A stretch of 64,000 nt of DNA from Owenia fusiformis (lineage: Eukaryota; Annelida; Polychaeta; Sabellida; Oweniidae): NCBI GenBank assembly GCA_903813345.2, contig CAIIXF020000012.1:20596184-20660183 (forward strand). The letters run 5' to 3'. The first letter of the stretch is position 1. Each line of letters starts with the position of its first letter. Made by a program: the position numbers and the translations under genes. Under the pieces are notes generated by a model, which had not been told where the DNA came from, made no database searches, and was given only the letters and a program-made list of their open reading frames with translations. Positions 50,601 to 57,054 of this stretch are shown piece by piece.

Positions 50601-53600
50601 CAATAACATAGGCTTTTACAACAAAGTACACCTGAAATTATTTATAAGGCTACTAAATAGTTAAAGTATGAAAACTGAAAAACACCATTCAATATGATAC
50701 AAAGTATTATCGTGCGCTAACTTTCCTTAAAACATTCAAAATGGCTGACATGACTGAGCAAACAGGTCCAAAACCAATTCAGATCTAGAATGAAGTGAGC
50801 TGAACAAGATGTTAAAGTTTTAAAAGCAACTGTGAAGCCATTTTTCTTAAAGTTTGCAGACAAGGATTTTAGCATTTGACTTCAAAATGGCTGACAGGAA
50901 GTAGGTATCGAGTTAATTTTTTTTCGTCCACATCCGTATGCAATCATAAGTTATCCCTGAAAATTTGAAGGTGATATCTGTAGCGGTTTTGGAGAAAACT
51001 GCCAGACGTAAGGACAGACGGACATCATACAGACAGAGGGACGTGCCTAGGCCGACAATATGGCCCCACACTATGTGGTGGGGACATAACAAGACACATA
51101 TACACAGTGATAAATATCACACTTTTTGTCTGCACTTGCTTCTGTAGAAATTTAAAGTTGAACAGATGGTTTCCTGGAATTTTAATGATAAGATTTACAG
51201 AAAATTTCCATATGACTACTACGTTATTTACCCAGCAAGCCCTAAAAATAATTAGATCTTGGCACAATTTTGCATCTGTAAAAAATATTTCAATGAATAA
51301 GCAGTTTTCCTGGAATTTTGATTGATAAATAAATAGTACCGTGGGTACTGGGCTCACATGGTGTTGCTCAAAAGTGAGGATACCTGAAATTATTTGTAAA
51401 GCTAGGAAATGGGCCAAAAGTGAATTTCGTGAGACAAAAGTGGTGGCCATTTTGAAAAAAGGCGAGCTTTAGAACCAGGAGTCATAAGGGGAGGCATCAA
51501 AAGTTCGATGTCGGATAGAAAACTAAATAAATCTAGTTAGGGGGGAGGGGGTTCAAACCCAATTCAGTTTGCTATCCGACAAATTTCAACATTTCAAATT
51601 TTCAGCAATTTCGACTAAGACTGCCTTGGAATTGTTTTAAAAAAAGATTTTACCTGCTGCTTTCTCACAGGCTGGTATCGAAATATTTGTCCGCTGTGAC
51701 GGAGCATGCTATTTTTCATAAAAACACTAAGAATACTTCACGATTTGTTTTTTAACTCATATGTTTCGTTATACCATACAAAATTACTTACTCCATGCAA
51801 TGGATATATCATTTGCGGGTAACTTTCACTTCTGTTTGAAGTCCAATTACGCTGGGAAGAAAAGCTATTGAAAATGGCGCCGGAGTATCATACTTCAAAA
51901 TGTACCATTTCTTGTTTAACTTTCTAATGGCACGATATAGTGACACGATACTATTTACACATGGTTTCAGCATAAATATGAAGGTATAAATGAGATGTTG
52001 ATGTATTTGGTCTTTTCAATTCGTTTATAAAAATAATGTTTAATTTTTTTTGTCCGCTGTGACGGAGCAGTTGCAAATGTGAACTGTGAAAATGCTCCGT
52101 CACAGCGGACAAAAAATATTAATATTATTTTTTATAAAAAAATTAAAAAGACCCAATGCATTAATATCTCATTAATACATTCAGCGTTATGCTGAAAACA
52201 TATGTTAATATTATTGTGTCACTATATCATGCCATTAAAAAGTTAAAAAAGAAATGGTACATTTTAGAGTTTGATACTCTGGTGCCGTTTTCAATAGATT
52301 TTACTCCTAGCGTTATTGGACTTCAAACAGAAGTGAAGGTTACACGCAAATGATATATCCATTGCATGGAGTAAGTAATTATCTTTGATATAACGAAACA
52401 TATGAGTTAAAAAATAAATCGTGAAGCATTCTTAGTGTTTTATGAAAAATAGCATGCTCCGTCACAGCGGACAAATCTTTCGATACCAGCCTGTGTTTCT
52501 CATCAAGATCATAACAATGGATTCTATTCTATCAATAGTTGTTAAAAGCCACAAATTACGATAGGAATTAACAAAAACTAGATCGTGTTTAGCAATAATT
52601 TTTCAAATTCTCAAACCGGAAGTCAGCGATCAACTTTCATGGTATTTAGTTTTTGGGGGAGGGGGGGGGGGGTCAGAGTCAAAACTAGATTTATTTAGTT
52701 TCCGATCCGATATCGAACTTTTGATGCCTCCCCCAAGGGACTTTTCTGTATTGATGTTGAACAAATATAACTTAAACAGGAATCCTATCGACACAGGTTT
52801 TAAAGCAAATGGTCCAAAAGTGAATTTAGTGAGACAAAAATGGCAGCCATTTTGAAAATAGGTGAGTTTTTGAACCAGGAGTCATAGGGGGGTTTTCTAT
52901 ATTGATATTGGCAAAAATAACTTAAAACAGGAATCCTATTGACTGGCCAATTGTTGACAGATGGACGAACTGACGGACGGACGTACGTACGGATGCCTTC
53001 CCTATATCCCTCCAAACTTTGTTCGATGGGATAATTAAAAGTGAGCGAAAATTTAAACATTATTGCACAGCAAGAATGAAGCTATTATTAGTCTTCAAAT
53101 GAATCTTTAAAATATACTTTTTCAAAGTGCAATAAAAATGTGATGATTTGTCTTACATGTATAGTTGCATTAGTGTTGTTTGTAGCATCAGGGTTTGGGC
53201 ATTCTGCAGCTGCTGAGGTATTACTCTCTCCAGTAGTATTTAGCTTCACCATAGCAACCATTGCCACACTGAGGTTAACACGAAGGGCATAGACATTTAC
53301 GAAGCCAAGGAATGCCATAATTGCCAACAAATGCCTTTTCCCAAATAGAGGAAGCTTCTCTTGCTCTAAAAAGATTACAAAATAACTGAAGCATTTGACA
53401 GTAGTTAACTAGAGAAACACCTTTTTGGGTTGTTTTGGTTTATATCAAACCCACTTAGTGCATTGTGGGATCCACAGCCTTTACTATCCTTTTGGAATAG
53501 TTCAGACTGTGGGATACTGACTGTAATAAATGTTTCCTTTAACCCTAAAATGTACGGACCAACCAAATTATTTACAGAGTTCTATTGACTATGAGTATCA

Positions 53601-55360
53601 TGGGAAGGCATTACCTGCAGTTGCATGATTACATAAGCAGACAAAGCCTAATGAGTGTGACCAAACACAATGCCCTCCCAAATAATCCAAGTGTTGACAT
53701 TTGCATGATAATTATTGTTTAAAATTATAAATTGGAAAACAATAAGAAAAAAAGAAGTATGTCAACATTATCATAGTTATTAATTTTCAATATAAAAACA
53801 AGAACCATCAAGATAAATAAAAGTTTTCCACATAATGAATTCATTGAATTAAAGTTTACAAAGGGGAAAACAGGACGGTGCATTCTTAGGTACTAATTTA
53901 TTCCTCCATATACACTGATTTACTTGGAGAATGCACTGGCTAGGAACATGTTCTGCCTCATGATATATCAGAGTCTCTCAAAAACGTTAGGTAAAGAGGG
54001 ACTCTGATAAATCAGAATGCACTTAGTGTGTTATTTTCGGAAAAATTAACATGGCTGAAACTCCCTCAATTACAAAACGCCACAGCTTTACTTCACATTA
54101 CACATAACTATCCGAAAGAAGGACAAGTACATATGTTTCTATTCTTTATATACTGTTGCAATATAGTCATTTGATTCAAACGTAGTTCCAAACATTTAAG
54201 GCTCAGCTGGAAAGTAACATTTTGGTAAAAATTGCTATACCTGCACATGTTATTTTCTGGTACAAAATTAAGTATGATGTATGAAGGCATGTGTGTTTTT
54301 CCTTGCTTTTTTCAGGAAAGTATCATTACACTGTTTACTCTGTAAACCTGGAAATAGGTCAATGGTTACTCGAGTCTCTAGCCAATACTTGGCTAGAGGG
54401 GATTTCATCTGGAATACTGTGAACTCTATTTGAAAAAAGCTGGCCTCTGTGTCATAAATTTATTGAATATTTTAAAAATTCCCAGATAAATAAATCATTA
54501 ATCAAAACGAAACCAGCTCGGCTCCTTGATGAGATATGACATGATTTCATCAGGATTTCATCTAAAATTAAAACAAAATGGCTCCAAGAAAAATGGCGAT
54601 GTTCGAAAACTGGACGAAATGTCGTTAACGTCTGACATTAGTAACTGGCTGTAAATTCTAAGTTAGCGATCCAGAAGATGTGAACTAATACACTGATCGT
54701 TTTATGTGTGTTTTGGAATTTTTGGTGAGGTAATAAGACCAAAACTCGCAATTCAAATTGTGATGTGGAAAAATGGCGGACATATGATTTCAAATTTTAT
54801 GATTACGACATGACCAGTCGTTCATGCAGGAATATATCTTTACTGGAAGGCCACGATACAGTGGCCTTAGAAGAAGGTAAGTCAATGGTAGCTCCTGTGC
54901 TGTCTGGAAACTTTGAATGAAAATTTGGAAAATAGAAAATGTGAAATATCAGAATTTCCTTGAGTTCCCATTTAACTCCTACCAGCTATTCTAAAATAAG
55001 ACAATGCAATGATACTTTCCTGAAAAAGCAAGGAAATTGACACATGCCTTCGTACTTTATTTTGTACCAGAAAATAACATGTGCAGGTATTGCAATTTTA
55101 GGTAGGTATTACCAAAATGTTAGTTTAGTTTCCAGCTGTACCTAAAATTTCCTACTGTAAAATAAATAAATGGCATATTGACTTCGACTTTAGATTCTAA
55201 TTCTAACCTATTACCCACACACAAGTATTACAGATTTTATGCCATAAAATTTCAACTTCTGGTCCGCTTAACTCCGAAAACAACACAATATCTTACCTGC
55301 ATCTCTCCCCTCATCTTCATCCGATAAAAGTGGTTCGCGTAAACCCACTTCGTCTTCCAT
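25778..55360 (-). CDS. SLC17A5: SLC17-family anion transporter, sialin-like, 13 coding exons (whole gene span)
   Basis: Joined exons (55297-55360, 53157-53365, 47813-47924, 40913-41034, 39332-39419, 39006-39101, 38209-38348, 36663-36812, 35211-35340, 32620-32775 or 32030-32185, 31412-31497, 29041-29175, 25778-25885) give 531 residues. SLC17 proteins are 12-helix major-facilitator carriers; sialin exports sialic acid from lysosomes with protons. Family hallmarks seen: YALRVNLS in helix 1 (residues 47-54), four N-glycosylation sequons in the first lumenal loop (N64, N70, N84, N87), [22 protein letters not shown] (R162, E165, E169), FPAMHAIW (H177), NHLDIAP. R32, K130 and H177 align with human sialin R39, K136 and H183, sites altered in sialic acid storage disease (known). 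An acidic N-terminus with EPLL and a C-terminal YERL resemble endolysosomal sorting signals. Sialin is the best match, but another invertebrate SLC17 paralogue cannot be excluded; family assignment is firm. Confidence 0.9.
26006..28979. mobile_element. about 3-kb TIR element filling SLC17 intron 12
   Basis: Ends AATAGCCTGACAACGGT and its inverse. Arms of about 65 bp (26006-26071, 28914-28979) include GCGGACATAACCATCACTTC. Its right end is about 60 bp from the exon 12 donor. Homologous sequence in inverted orientation lies at 58560-58880. No target duplication found. Confidence 0.75.
26330..27990. repeat. about 340-bp tandem repeat array (R2), about 5 units
   Basis: Blocks in order: AACTAAAATGGCTGAAAATA, GTAACAAAATTATTTCATAC, GAAATTATTTGTAAAGCTAG, AAAATGGCGGCCATTTTGAA, CTTTTGAACCAGGAGTCAT and AGGAATCCTATCGACAGAGG. 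Relatives occur at 50530-50670, 51340-51487 and 52735-52960. Confidence 0.85.
29041..29175 (-). CDS. SLC17A5: SLC17 exon 12 (helix 12)
   Basis: 135 nt, residues 452-496. Acceptor TTTACAG, donor AAGAAG|GTGGGT. It encodes [20 protein letters not shown] and [10 protein letters not shown], matching the last helix of sialin. If the donor is not used, the frame reads six more residues (VGRSES) to a stop at 29020-29022, giving a 502-residue form. Confidence 0.92.
29452..30330. repeat. two diverged units with GCCATTTTGAATTTT, interrupted by a retroposon
   Basis: Blocks AATCTACTCTAA, TTTGAGTATAATAAAGC and TATACTTCAAAAACATC recur before and after the insertion at 29640-30208. Confidence 0.6.
29640..30208 (-). 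mobile_element. retroposon with poly-A tail and 15-bp target duplication
   Basis: AACGCTACAATATTT occurs at 29625-29639 and again at 30209-30223, directly bordering the insert. A T-run of more than 30 bases at the left is the minus-strand poly-A tail, preceded on that strand by AATAAATGAGTGAAT. No coding frame is seen, so a SINE or 5'-truncated LINE. It lies in SLC17 intron 11. Confidence 0.85.
30577..30626. repeat. (GACG)n-type microsatellite
   Basis: GACAGACGGACAGACTGACT then GACGGACGGACGG. Similar tracts lie at 21690-21760, 51010-51040 and 52960-52990, each at the edge of a repeat block. Confidence 0.85.
30758..30871. repeat. 114-bp palindrome
   Basis: TTTTTGATACAGGGTATATC...AAATACAATATAT pairs with ATATATTGTATTT...ATATACCCTGTATCAAAAA. 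A small foldback element in SLC17 intron 11. Confidence 0.8.
31081..31190. repeat. short palindromes with CCCGGGAATT
   Basis: TCCCGGGAATTC / AATTCCCGGGGA and GAGCGGGTGATATAT / ATATCTCCCGCTC are adjacent inverted pairs in intron 11. Confidence 0.55.
31412..31497 (-). CDS. SLC17A5: SLC17 exon 11 (helix 11)
   Basis: 86 nt, residues 423-451. Acceptor TCATTTAG, donor ACTGCT|GTAAGT. It encodes [20 protein letters not shown], the conserved GxxxGxTN.xATIPG motif of SLC17. Phase 1 in, phase 0 out. Confidence 0.93.
32030..32185 (-). CDS. SLC17A5: SLC17 alternative exon 10b
   Basis: 156 nt, phase 1 in and out, acceptor TTTGCAG|GTCTT, donor TGCAG|GTGAAA. It encodes [18 protein letters not shown] to [15 protein letters not shown], a second version of the segment in exon 10a. 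Using both would insert a duplicate helix pair, although it would stay in frame, so mutually exclusive use is inferred. No stop or broken splice site is seen. Confidence 0.9.
32248..32294 (-). pseudogene. truncated relic copy of SLC17 exon 10
   Basis: After an acceptor-like TATTTTCAG the minus strand reads [15 protein letters not shown] then a stop. This parallels the beginning of exon 10b ([13 protein letters not shown]). The preceding pyrimidine-rich tract is also duplicated: a roughly 110-bp tandem duplication covers the intron end plus the first part of the exon, with GATGAAAAC at both unit borders (near 32250 and 32365). It cannot encode the full segment. Confidence 0.7.
32620..32775 (-). 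CDS. SLC17A5: SLC17 alternative exon 10a
   Basis: 156 nt, phase 1 in and out, acceptor AATCCAG|GTTTT, donor TGCAG|GTACAG. It encodes 51 residues from [18 protein letters not shown] to [12 protein letters not shown] (helices 9-10 region). It is the same length and phase as 32030-32185 and matches the same part of sialin. By eye about 26 of 51 residues are identical. Its helix 10 reads [13 protein letters not shown], less like human sialin ([12 protein letters not shown]) than exon 10b is. Confidence 0.9.
32947..35004. mobile_element. 2.06-kb TIR element, 5-bp target duplication CTTTG
   Basis: Arms of about 290 bp start CACTGGGGATGAACTGGAAA and end with the inverse. CTTTG at 32942-32946 and 35005-35009 flanks it. 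GAAACGAGGCA is iterated at the inner arm ends. Each arm contains ATGGCGGCGCGTGAAAAAAT followed by TCGGTAAG, resembling a start codon plus splice donor. It occupies most of SLC17 intron 9. No transposase found. Confidence 0.85.
35211..35340 (-). CDS. SLC17A5: SLC17 exon 9 (helix 8)
   Basis: 130 nt, residues 328-370 plus one base. Acceptor TTCTTTTAG, donor TTAG|GTATAC. It encodes [20 protein letters not shown] then [20 protein letters not shown]. Phase 0 in, phase 1 out, which lets either exon 10 variant follow. Confidence 0.92.
35785..36085. mobile_element. 300-bp foldback element
   Basis: AGAAACAAGTCAAATTCTTT...TTTATTGAGACTT at the left is inverted at the right end. Lies in SLC17 intron 8. 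Confidence 0.75.
36663..36812 (-). CDS. SLC17A5: SLC17 exon 8 (helix 7)
   Basis: 150 nt, residues 278-327, phase 0 in and out. Acceptor ATTCCAG, donor TCAGAG|GTAAGA. It encodes [20 protein letters not shown] and [20 protein letters not shown], close to the family consensus. Confidence 0.94.
36974..38011. mobile_element. degenerate mariner-type transposon, TA target site
   Basis: TIRs begin CAGGGTGATCAATAAGTAGT and end ACTACTTATTGATAACCCTG, flanked by TA. About 1.04 kb with a decayed transposase N-terminal part on the minus strand. Lies in SLC17 intron 7. Confidence 0.85.
37330..37565 (-). pseudogene. mariner transposase fragment
   Basis: The minus strand gives [18 protein letters not shown], a stop or frameshift, then [20 protein letters not shown] and DHRRSG, matching the second helix-turn-helix linker of mariner transposases (F.WHKRF..GR..VEDD.RSGRP pattern, known). 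Stops interrupt it and the DDD catalytic region is absent. Confidence 0.75.
38209..38348 (-). CDS. SLC17A5: SLC17 exon 7 (helix 6 and central cytoplasmic loop)
   Basis: 140 nt, residues 231-277. Acceptor GTTTTTAG, donor TTAAA|GTAAGT, phase 1 in and 0 out. It encodes the helix [19 protein letters not shown] and a charged loop ([16 protein letters not shown]), as expected between the two six-helix halves. Confidence 0.92.
38350..39005. other. SLC17 intron 6; solitary transposon-like end only
   Basis: TACAGGGTGTCCCAGAAGGC near 38534 resembles a mariner-type end, but no partner end is seen. The rest is unremarkable AT-rich DNA. Confidence 0.4.
39006..39101 (-). CDS. SLC17A5: SLC17 exon 6 (helix 5)
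   Basis: 96 nt, residues 199-230 plus one base, phase 1 in and out. Acceptor TTTTGTAG, donor TTTG|GTATGT. It encodes [17 protein letters not shown] and [11 protein letters not shown], matching the family's cytoplasmic loop and helix 6 entry. Confidence 0.93.
39332..39419 (-). CDS. SLC17A5: SLC17 exon 5 (FPAMHAIW segment)
   Basis: 88 nt, residues 170-198 plus one base. Donor GCAG|GTCAGT, acceptor ACTTACAG|GGTG. It encodes [21 protein letters not shown]177 aligns with human H183. The acceptor and the first 11 bases of the exon are reiterated in the tandem array that begins here and extends to 39715. Confidence 0.93.
39408..39715. repeat. 31-bp tandem array reiterating the exon 5 splice acceptor
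   Basis: AATGTAACACCCTGTAAGTA plus TACACATCAAT is repeated with ACCCTGT at 39417, 39448, 39479, 39508, 39539, 39570, 39601, 39638 and 39675, plus a degenerate unit near 39710. On the minus strand each unit reads ACTTACAG|GGTGTTACAT, the acceptor and first bases of exon 5. Confidence 0.93.
39736..40531. mobile_element. about 800-bp TIR element with CGTAAGTTACGAC iterations
   Basis: Left end GGGGGCCATTCTTGG and right end CCAAGAATGGCCCCC. Subterminal regions carry repeated TCGTAACTTACGACC-like units in both orientations. No clear target duplication. It sits in intron 4, next to the tandem acceptor array. Confidence 0.78.
40913..41034 (-). CDS. SLC17A5: SLC17 exon 4 (helices 3-4)
   Basis: 122 nt, residues 129-169. 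Acceptor TTGATAG, donor GGAGAG|GTAATT. It encodes [11 protein letters not shown] (K130 aligns with human K136) and ends at RIIEGIGE, with the charged residues R162, E165 and E169 lining the transport path in family members (known for sialin E171 and E175). Confidence 0.93.
42576..42764. mobile_element. 189-bp MITE, TA target site
   Basis: CACTCCCCATCATAAGTTTG at the left and AACCTTATGGAGGGGGTG at the right, flanked by TA. Same TIR family as 23496-24247. Confidence 0.82.
42955..43075. repeat. degenerate minisatellite with ATTGAGTCCCA units
   Basis: Variants of CATCGAGTCCCACC and CCATTGAGTCCCAC recur about six times. Confidence 0.6.
43696..44679. mobile_element. 984-bp TIR element, CTTAC target duplication
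   Basis: TGTTACGCGGTA begins the element and TACCGCGTAACA ends it. CTTAC lies at 43691-43695 and 44680-44684. Subterminal clusters (43720-43800, 44440-44650) hold many copies of CACCTGCGGTATATGGCATA in both orientations. A tRNA-derived sequence is nested inside. Confidence 0.85.
43816..44157 (-). mobile_element. tRNA-derived SINE-like sequence
   Basis: At 44078-44153 the minus strand has GTGTAGCTCAGCGGTAGCAC (A box) and GGATTCGATCCC (B box) with a partial cloverleaf. The minus-strand 3' end is a CAAAATACAATACAATACAA tail at about 43816-43840. No clear target duplication. Confidence 0.65.
45191..45473. mobile_element. short TIR element with poly-G tract
   Basis: AATAGGGGCGTAGCCAG at the left and CTGGCTAAGCCTATGGACA at the right are imperfect inverse ends. 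A run of about 20 G lies near the right end (45416-45438). Confidence 0.6.
45710..45897. mobile_element. MITE copy at inner end of the right arm
   Basis: CACCCCCTCCATAAGTTTGG at the left, preceded by TA; GCCAAACTTATGATGC at the right, with a decayed terminus. It is the inverse partner of 42576-42764. Confidence 0.72.
46833..46903 (-). pseudogene. tRNA-Thr(UGU)-like pseudogene or SINE head
   Basis: The minus strand reads GGCTCTGTAGCTCAAGCGTA ... GTGGGTTCGATTCCCACC, with good T and D arms. The anticodon loop is CATGTAA: UGU would mean Thr, but base 33 is A instead of U, the anticodon stem has a mismatch and the first acceptor pair fails. Followed by a T-run, a possible pol III stop. Not a functional tRNA as read. 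Confidence 0.6.
46910..47812. other. SLC17 intron 3, no recognised feature
   Basis: A 68-codon minus-strand frame at 47544-47750 has protein-like composition but no splice or family match. Nothing else is seen. Confidence 0.45.
47813..47924 (-). CDS. SLC17A5: SLC17 exon 3 (helix 2)
   Basis: 112 nt, residues 92-128 plus one base. Acceptor TTTTAG, donor GGAG|GTAACA. It encodes [19 protein letters not shown], then [13 protein letters not shown], the most conserved stretch of the SLC17 family. Phase 0 in, phase 1 out. Confidence 0.93.
48060..50530. repeat. 162-bp satellite array, 16 units, with 7-unit higher-order repeat
   Basis: The anchor CAAAATGGC occurs at 48091, 48253, 48415, 48577, 48739, 48903, 49065, 49225, 49387, 49549, 49711, 49873, 50035, 50197, 50360 and 50520. 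Unit-specific variants recur seven units later (48253/49387, 48903/50035: spacing 1132-1134). Lies in SLC17 intron 2, next to exon 3. Confidence 0.95.
50531..50670 (+). repeat. fragment of repeat family R2
   Basis: GTTTTTGCTGATTTC, ACAAAATTATCACATATAAC and CACCTGAAATTATTTATAAG follow the same order as R2 at 26-28 kb, at lower similarity. Confidence 0.6.
51340..52960. repeat. R2 unit split by an inserted inverted-repeat element
   Basis: R2 sequence runs to about 51487 (ACCAGGAGTCAT) and resumes at about 52735 (TTTTCTGTATTGATGTTGAA). The block between them is the element 51488-52733. Confidence 0.8.
51488..52733. mobile_element. 1.25-kb inverted-repeat element with nested giant palindrome
   Basis: Outer ends GGGGAGGCATCAAAAGTTCG and its inverse. 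Inside, 51667-52495 is a palindrome in which TGTCCGCTGTGACGGAGCA occurs four times (near 51688 and 52048 direct, 52092 and 52453 inverted), marking both the ends and the centre of the hairpin. No transposase. A GACGGAC tract lies further right, at 52960-52990. Confidence 0.85.
53157..53365 (-). CDS. SLC17A5: SLC17 exon 2 (helix 1 and first lumenal loop)
   Basis: Residues 22-91. The acceptor TTTTTAG and donor CAT|GTAAGA fit, phase 1 in and phase 0 out. It encodes the helix 1 signature [11 protein letters not shown] and a lumenal loop with sequons at N64, N70, N84 and N87. R32 aligns with the Salla-disease residue R39 of human sialin. Confidence 0.9.
53370..54195. other. SLC17 intron 1, right part of no recognised content
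   Basis: AT-rich with no repeat boundaries or exons that I can support. Confidence 0.45.
54200..55142. mobile_element. about 940-bp inverted-repeat element in SLC17 intron 1
   Basis: CAGCTGGAAA...TAACATTTTGGTAA near 54200 and TTACCAAAATGTTAG...TTTCCAGCTG near 55142 are inverse ends. The inner arms share CTGCACATGTTATTTTCTGG and CCTTGCTTTTTTCAGGAAAG. A fragment of the same family is at 13388-13490. Confidence 0.7.
55297..55360 (-). CDS. SLC17A5: SLC17 exon 1 (start codon, N-terminal tail)
   Basis: The ATG is the complement of 55358-55360, in context AAAATGG. The exon encodes residues 1-21 plus one base and ends GCAG|GTAAGA. The encoded tail reads [20 protein letters not shown]: a dileucine within EPLL followed by an acidic cluster, like the sialin N-terminal lysosomal signal, although the residue four before the first leucine is L rather than D/E. 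Confidence 0.85.
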
Positions 55361-55368
55361 TTTGTTTA

Positions 55369-55378
55369 GTCACGTGAC
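55369..55378. promoter_or_regulatory. CLEAR-type E-box (GTCACGTGAC) upstream of the SLC17 start
   Basis: A perfect 10-bp palindrome GTCACGTGAC lies 8 bp upstream of the SLC17 ATG, the consensus bound by MiT/TFE factors (TFEB) at lysosomal genes (known in vertebrates). A variant, GTCACATGAT, lies at 55388-55397. A regulatory role here is inference. Confidence 0.55.
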
Positions 55379-55424
55379 CTGTAGCTCGTCACATGATCCG
55401 AAAAGCAGGTCGCACACATATACG

Positions 55425-56120
55425 TATGTGGAAGCCCAACCTGAGCCCAACTGTTCTGGGCTACCCAAGTGTTCTGACTCTTGCCCAACTGTTCTTACAA
55501 CCCAAGTGTTCCGAGATCGCTTATTTGTCATATTTTGTACTTCACAAAAGAGGGTTCAAAAAATTAAGTTTTGCTAGAAAAATGCTAGGATGAAAAAAGA
55601 GAGTCCTAAAATGTTGGCTCGATCGTTGAAAGTTAATTTGACCCAATTTCTAAAAATATGGACCCAATTTTTAAAATCTGATGCCCATTTTTTCAAAAGG
55701 CCAATTTTCCAAAAATGAGGTATGTTCCTGAAATTGAGACCCAGCCTAATTATATTGATATATTCTGTCTAAATATTCTATTGGGGGGGGGGGGGGGCTC
55801 TATTGCTCAGGAGTGTCCCATGGTACAAAAGTCGAACAACCGGGGATTCTACATTCCCCAATGGGTACACTGTTAGTTCGTTATATGAATAAATGGAAAG
55901 CCTTTTTGTGCACGAGGCAGCCACATTATAAGTGAGCTTAATTCCAACAGTCATCTCTGTAGAAACCTAAAATTGATATTACTCGGAAATTGAAAATCAC
56001 CGTATCGATTGTATTTGATAAAATAAGTAAACCCAGAATACTTGGGCCAAGTCGGAATACTTCGGCAAGAGTCGGAATACTTGGGTAGCCCAGAACACAT
56101 GGAGCTTCACATACATAGGT
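55425..56120. repeat. inverted repeat upstream of SLC17
   Basis: CTGGGCTACCCAAGTGTTCT at about 55466 and its inverse (AATACTTGGGTAGCCCAG) at about 56080, with CCCAACTGTTCT-type iterations on both sides. Between them lie a G-run (about 55783-55797) and low-complexity DNA. Confidence 0.65.
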
Positions 56121-56495
56121 GGTCATCTTGGAATATCCAAGTGGTTTATAACAGTTGGAGCAACTAATACTATACAGGCCCGTAGACTGGGGGGAGGCTC
56201 TGGGGCCTCGTCCAAGCCCCCCCCCCCCCCGATATCTCCTAAAAAATGTGGACCTACCTTTTTGCTTCCTTGAAGAAAAACTTGCTCTTCCCCACATTCA
56301 CTGGGCAATTACTTGAGGATTAAAAACTGGCGTTACTGTGCATTGTTTTTCGAATTTGGGCATTATTTTTCAAAATTTGGCCCAATTTCTTTCGCGTACA
56401 TATTTGTGCCCCTTTCCCTCTGTTTTTTAAGATCGTACTTATAGCCTTCTGGCGGTTCCAGGAAGGAGGGGGGGGGGCATGGGCCCGGAAAAAAT

Positions 56496-56935
56496 GTTGG
56501 CCCAAAAATATTGTATGGCCTCTTTATTGAGCCTTTTTGGGAATTACTTGACCTTTTTGAGCCTTATTTTGTTCCATTTTAGGCCAAGATTTTCAAGAAG
56601 TGAAGTCAAACGAATGCAAAGGGTAGAATTTGGGTTTTAGGGACCTAAAAAATTTTACGCGCGGCCCTAGGAAAGAAAAAAATGCCGAGAAAAAAATGTT
56701 GGGCCAAAAATATTGTAGGACCTCTTTAGTTGGCCTTTACTTGACCTTTTTGGACCTTATTTTTTTAATTTCAGGCTAAATTTTCAAACATATTGTAGGG
56801 CCTCTTTGGGCATTAATTGACCTTTTTGGACTTTACTTTTTTCAATTTAAGGCCAAATTTTCAAAAAACGGGCCATAAATTTTCAGAATTTTGGTTTTAG
56901 GGCCCTAAAAATTTTACGCGCGGCCCTAAATATAT
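56496..56935. repeat. three tandem units ending TTTTACGCGCGGCCCTA
   Basis: Blocks GGCCCAAAAATATTGTA, GGCCTCTTTA, TGACCTTTTTG and TTTTAGGGCCCTAAAAATTT recur. Preceded by C- and G-runs (56217-56230, 56466-56477). Confidence 0.7.
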
Positions 56936-57054
56936 GTTAGTCTTGATGAAACATCCAAACTTGAATATATTTTGACATGGGCCACACGCCTAACCATCGA
57001 CAAAGTACAGTTACAAAATATACCGTACTAAGCTTACACTTTATAAGATGAACC

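Noticed and set aside
51025-51450. 141-codon minus-strand frame
   Set aside because: It runs across a microsatellite edge and repeat R2 fragments; no domain, start context or splice pattern.
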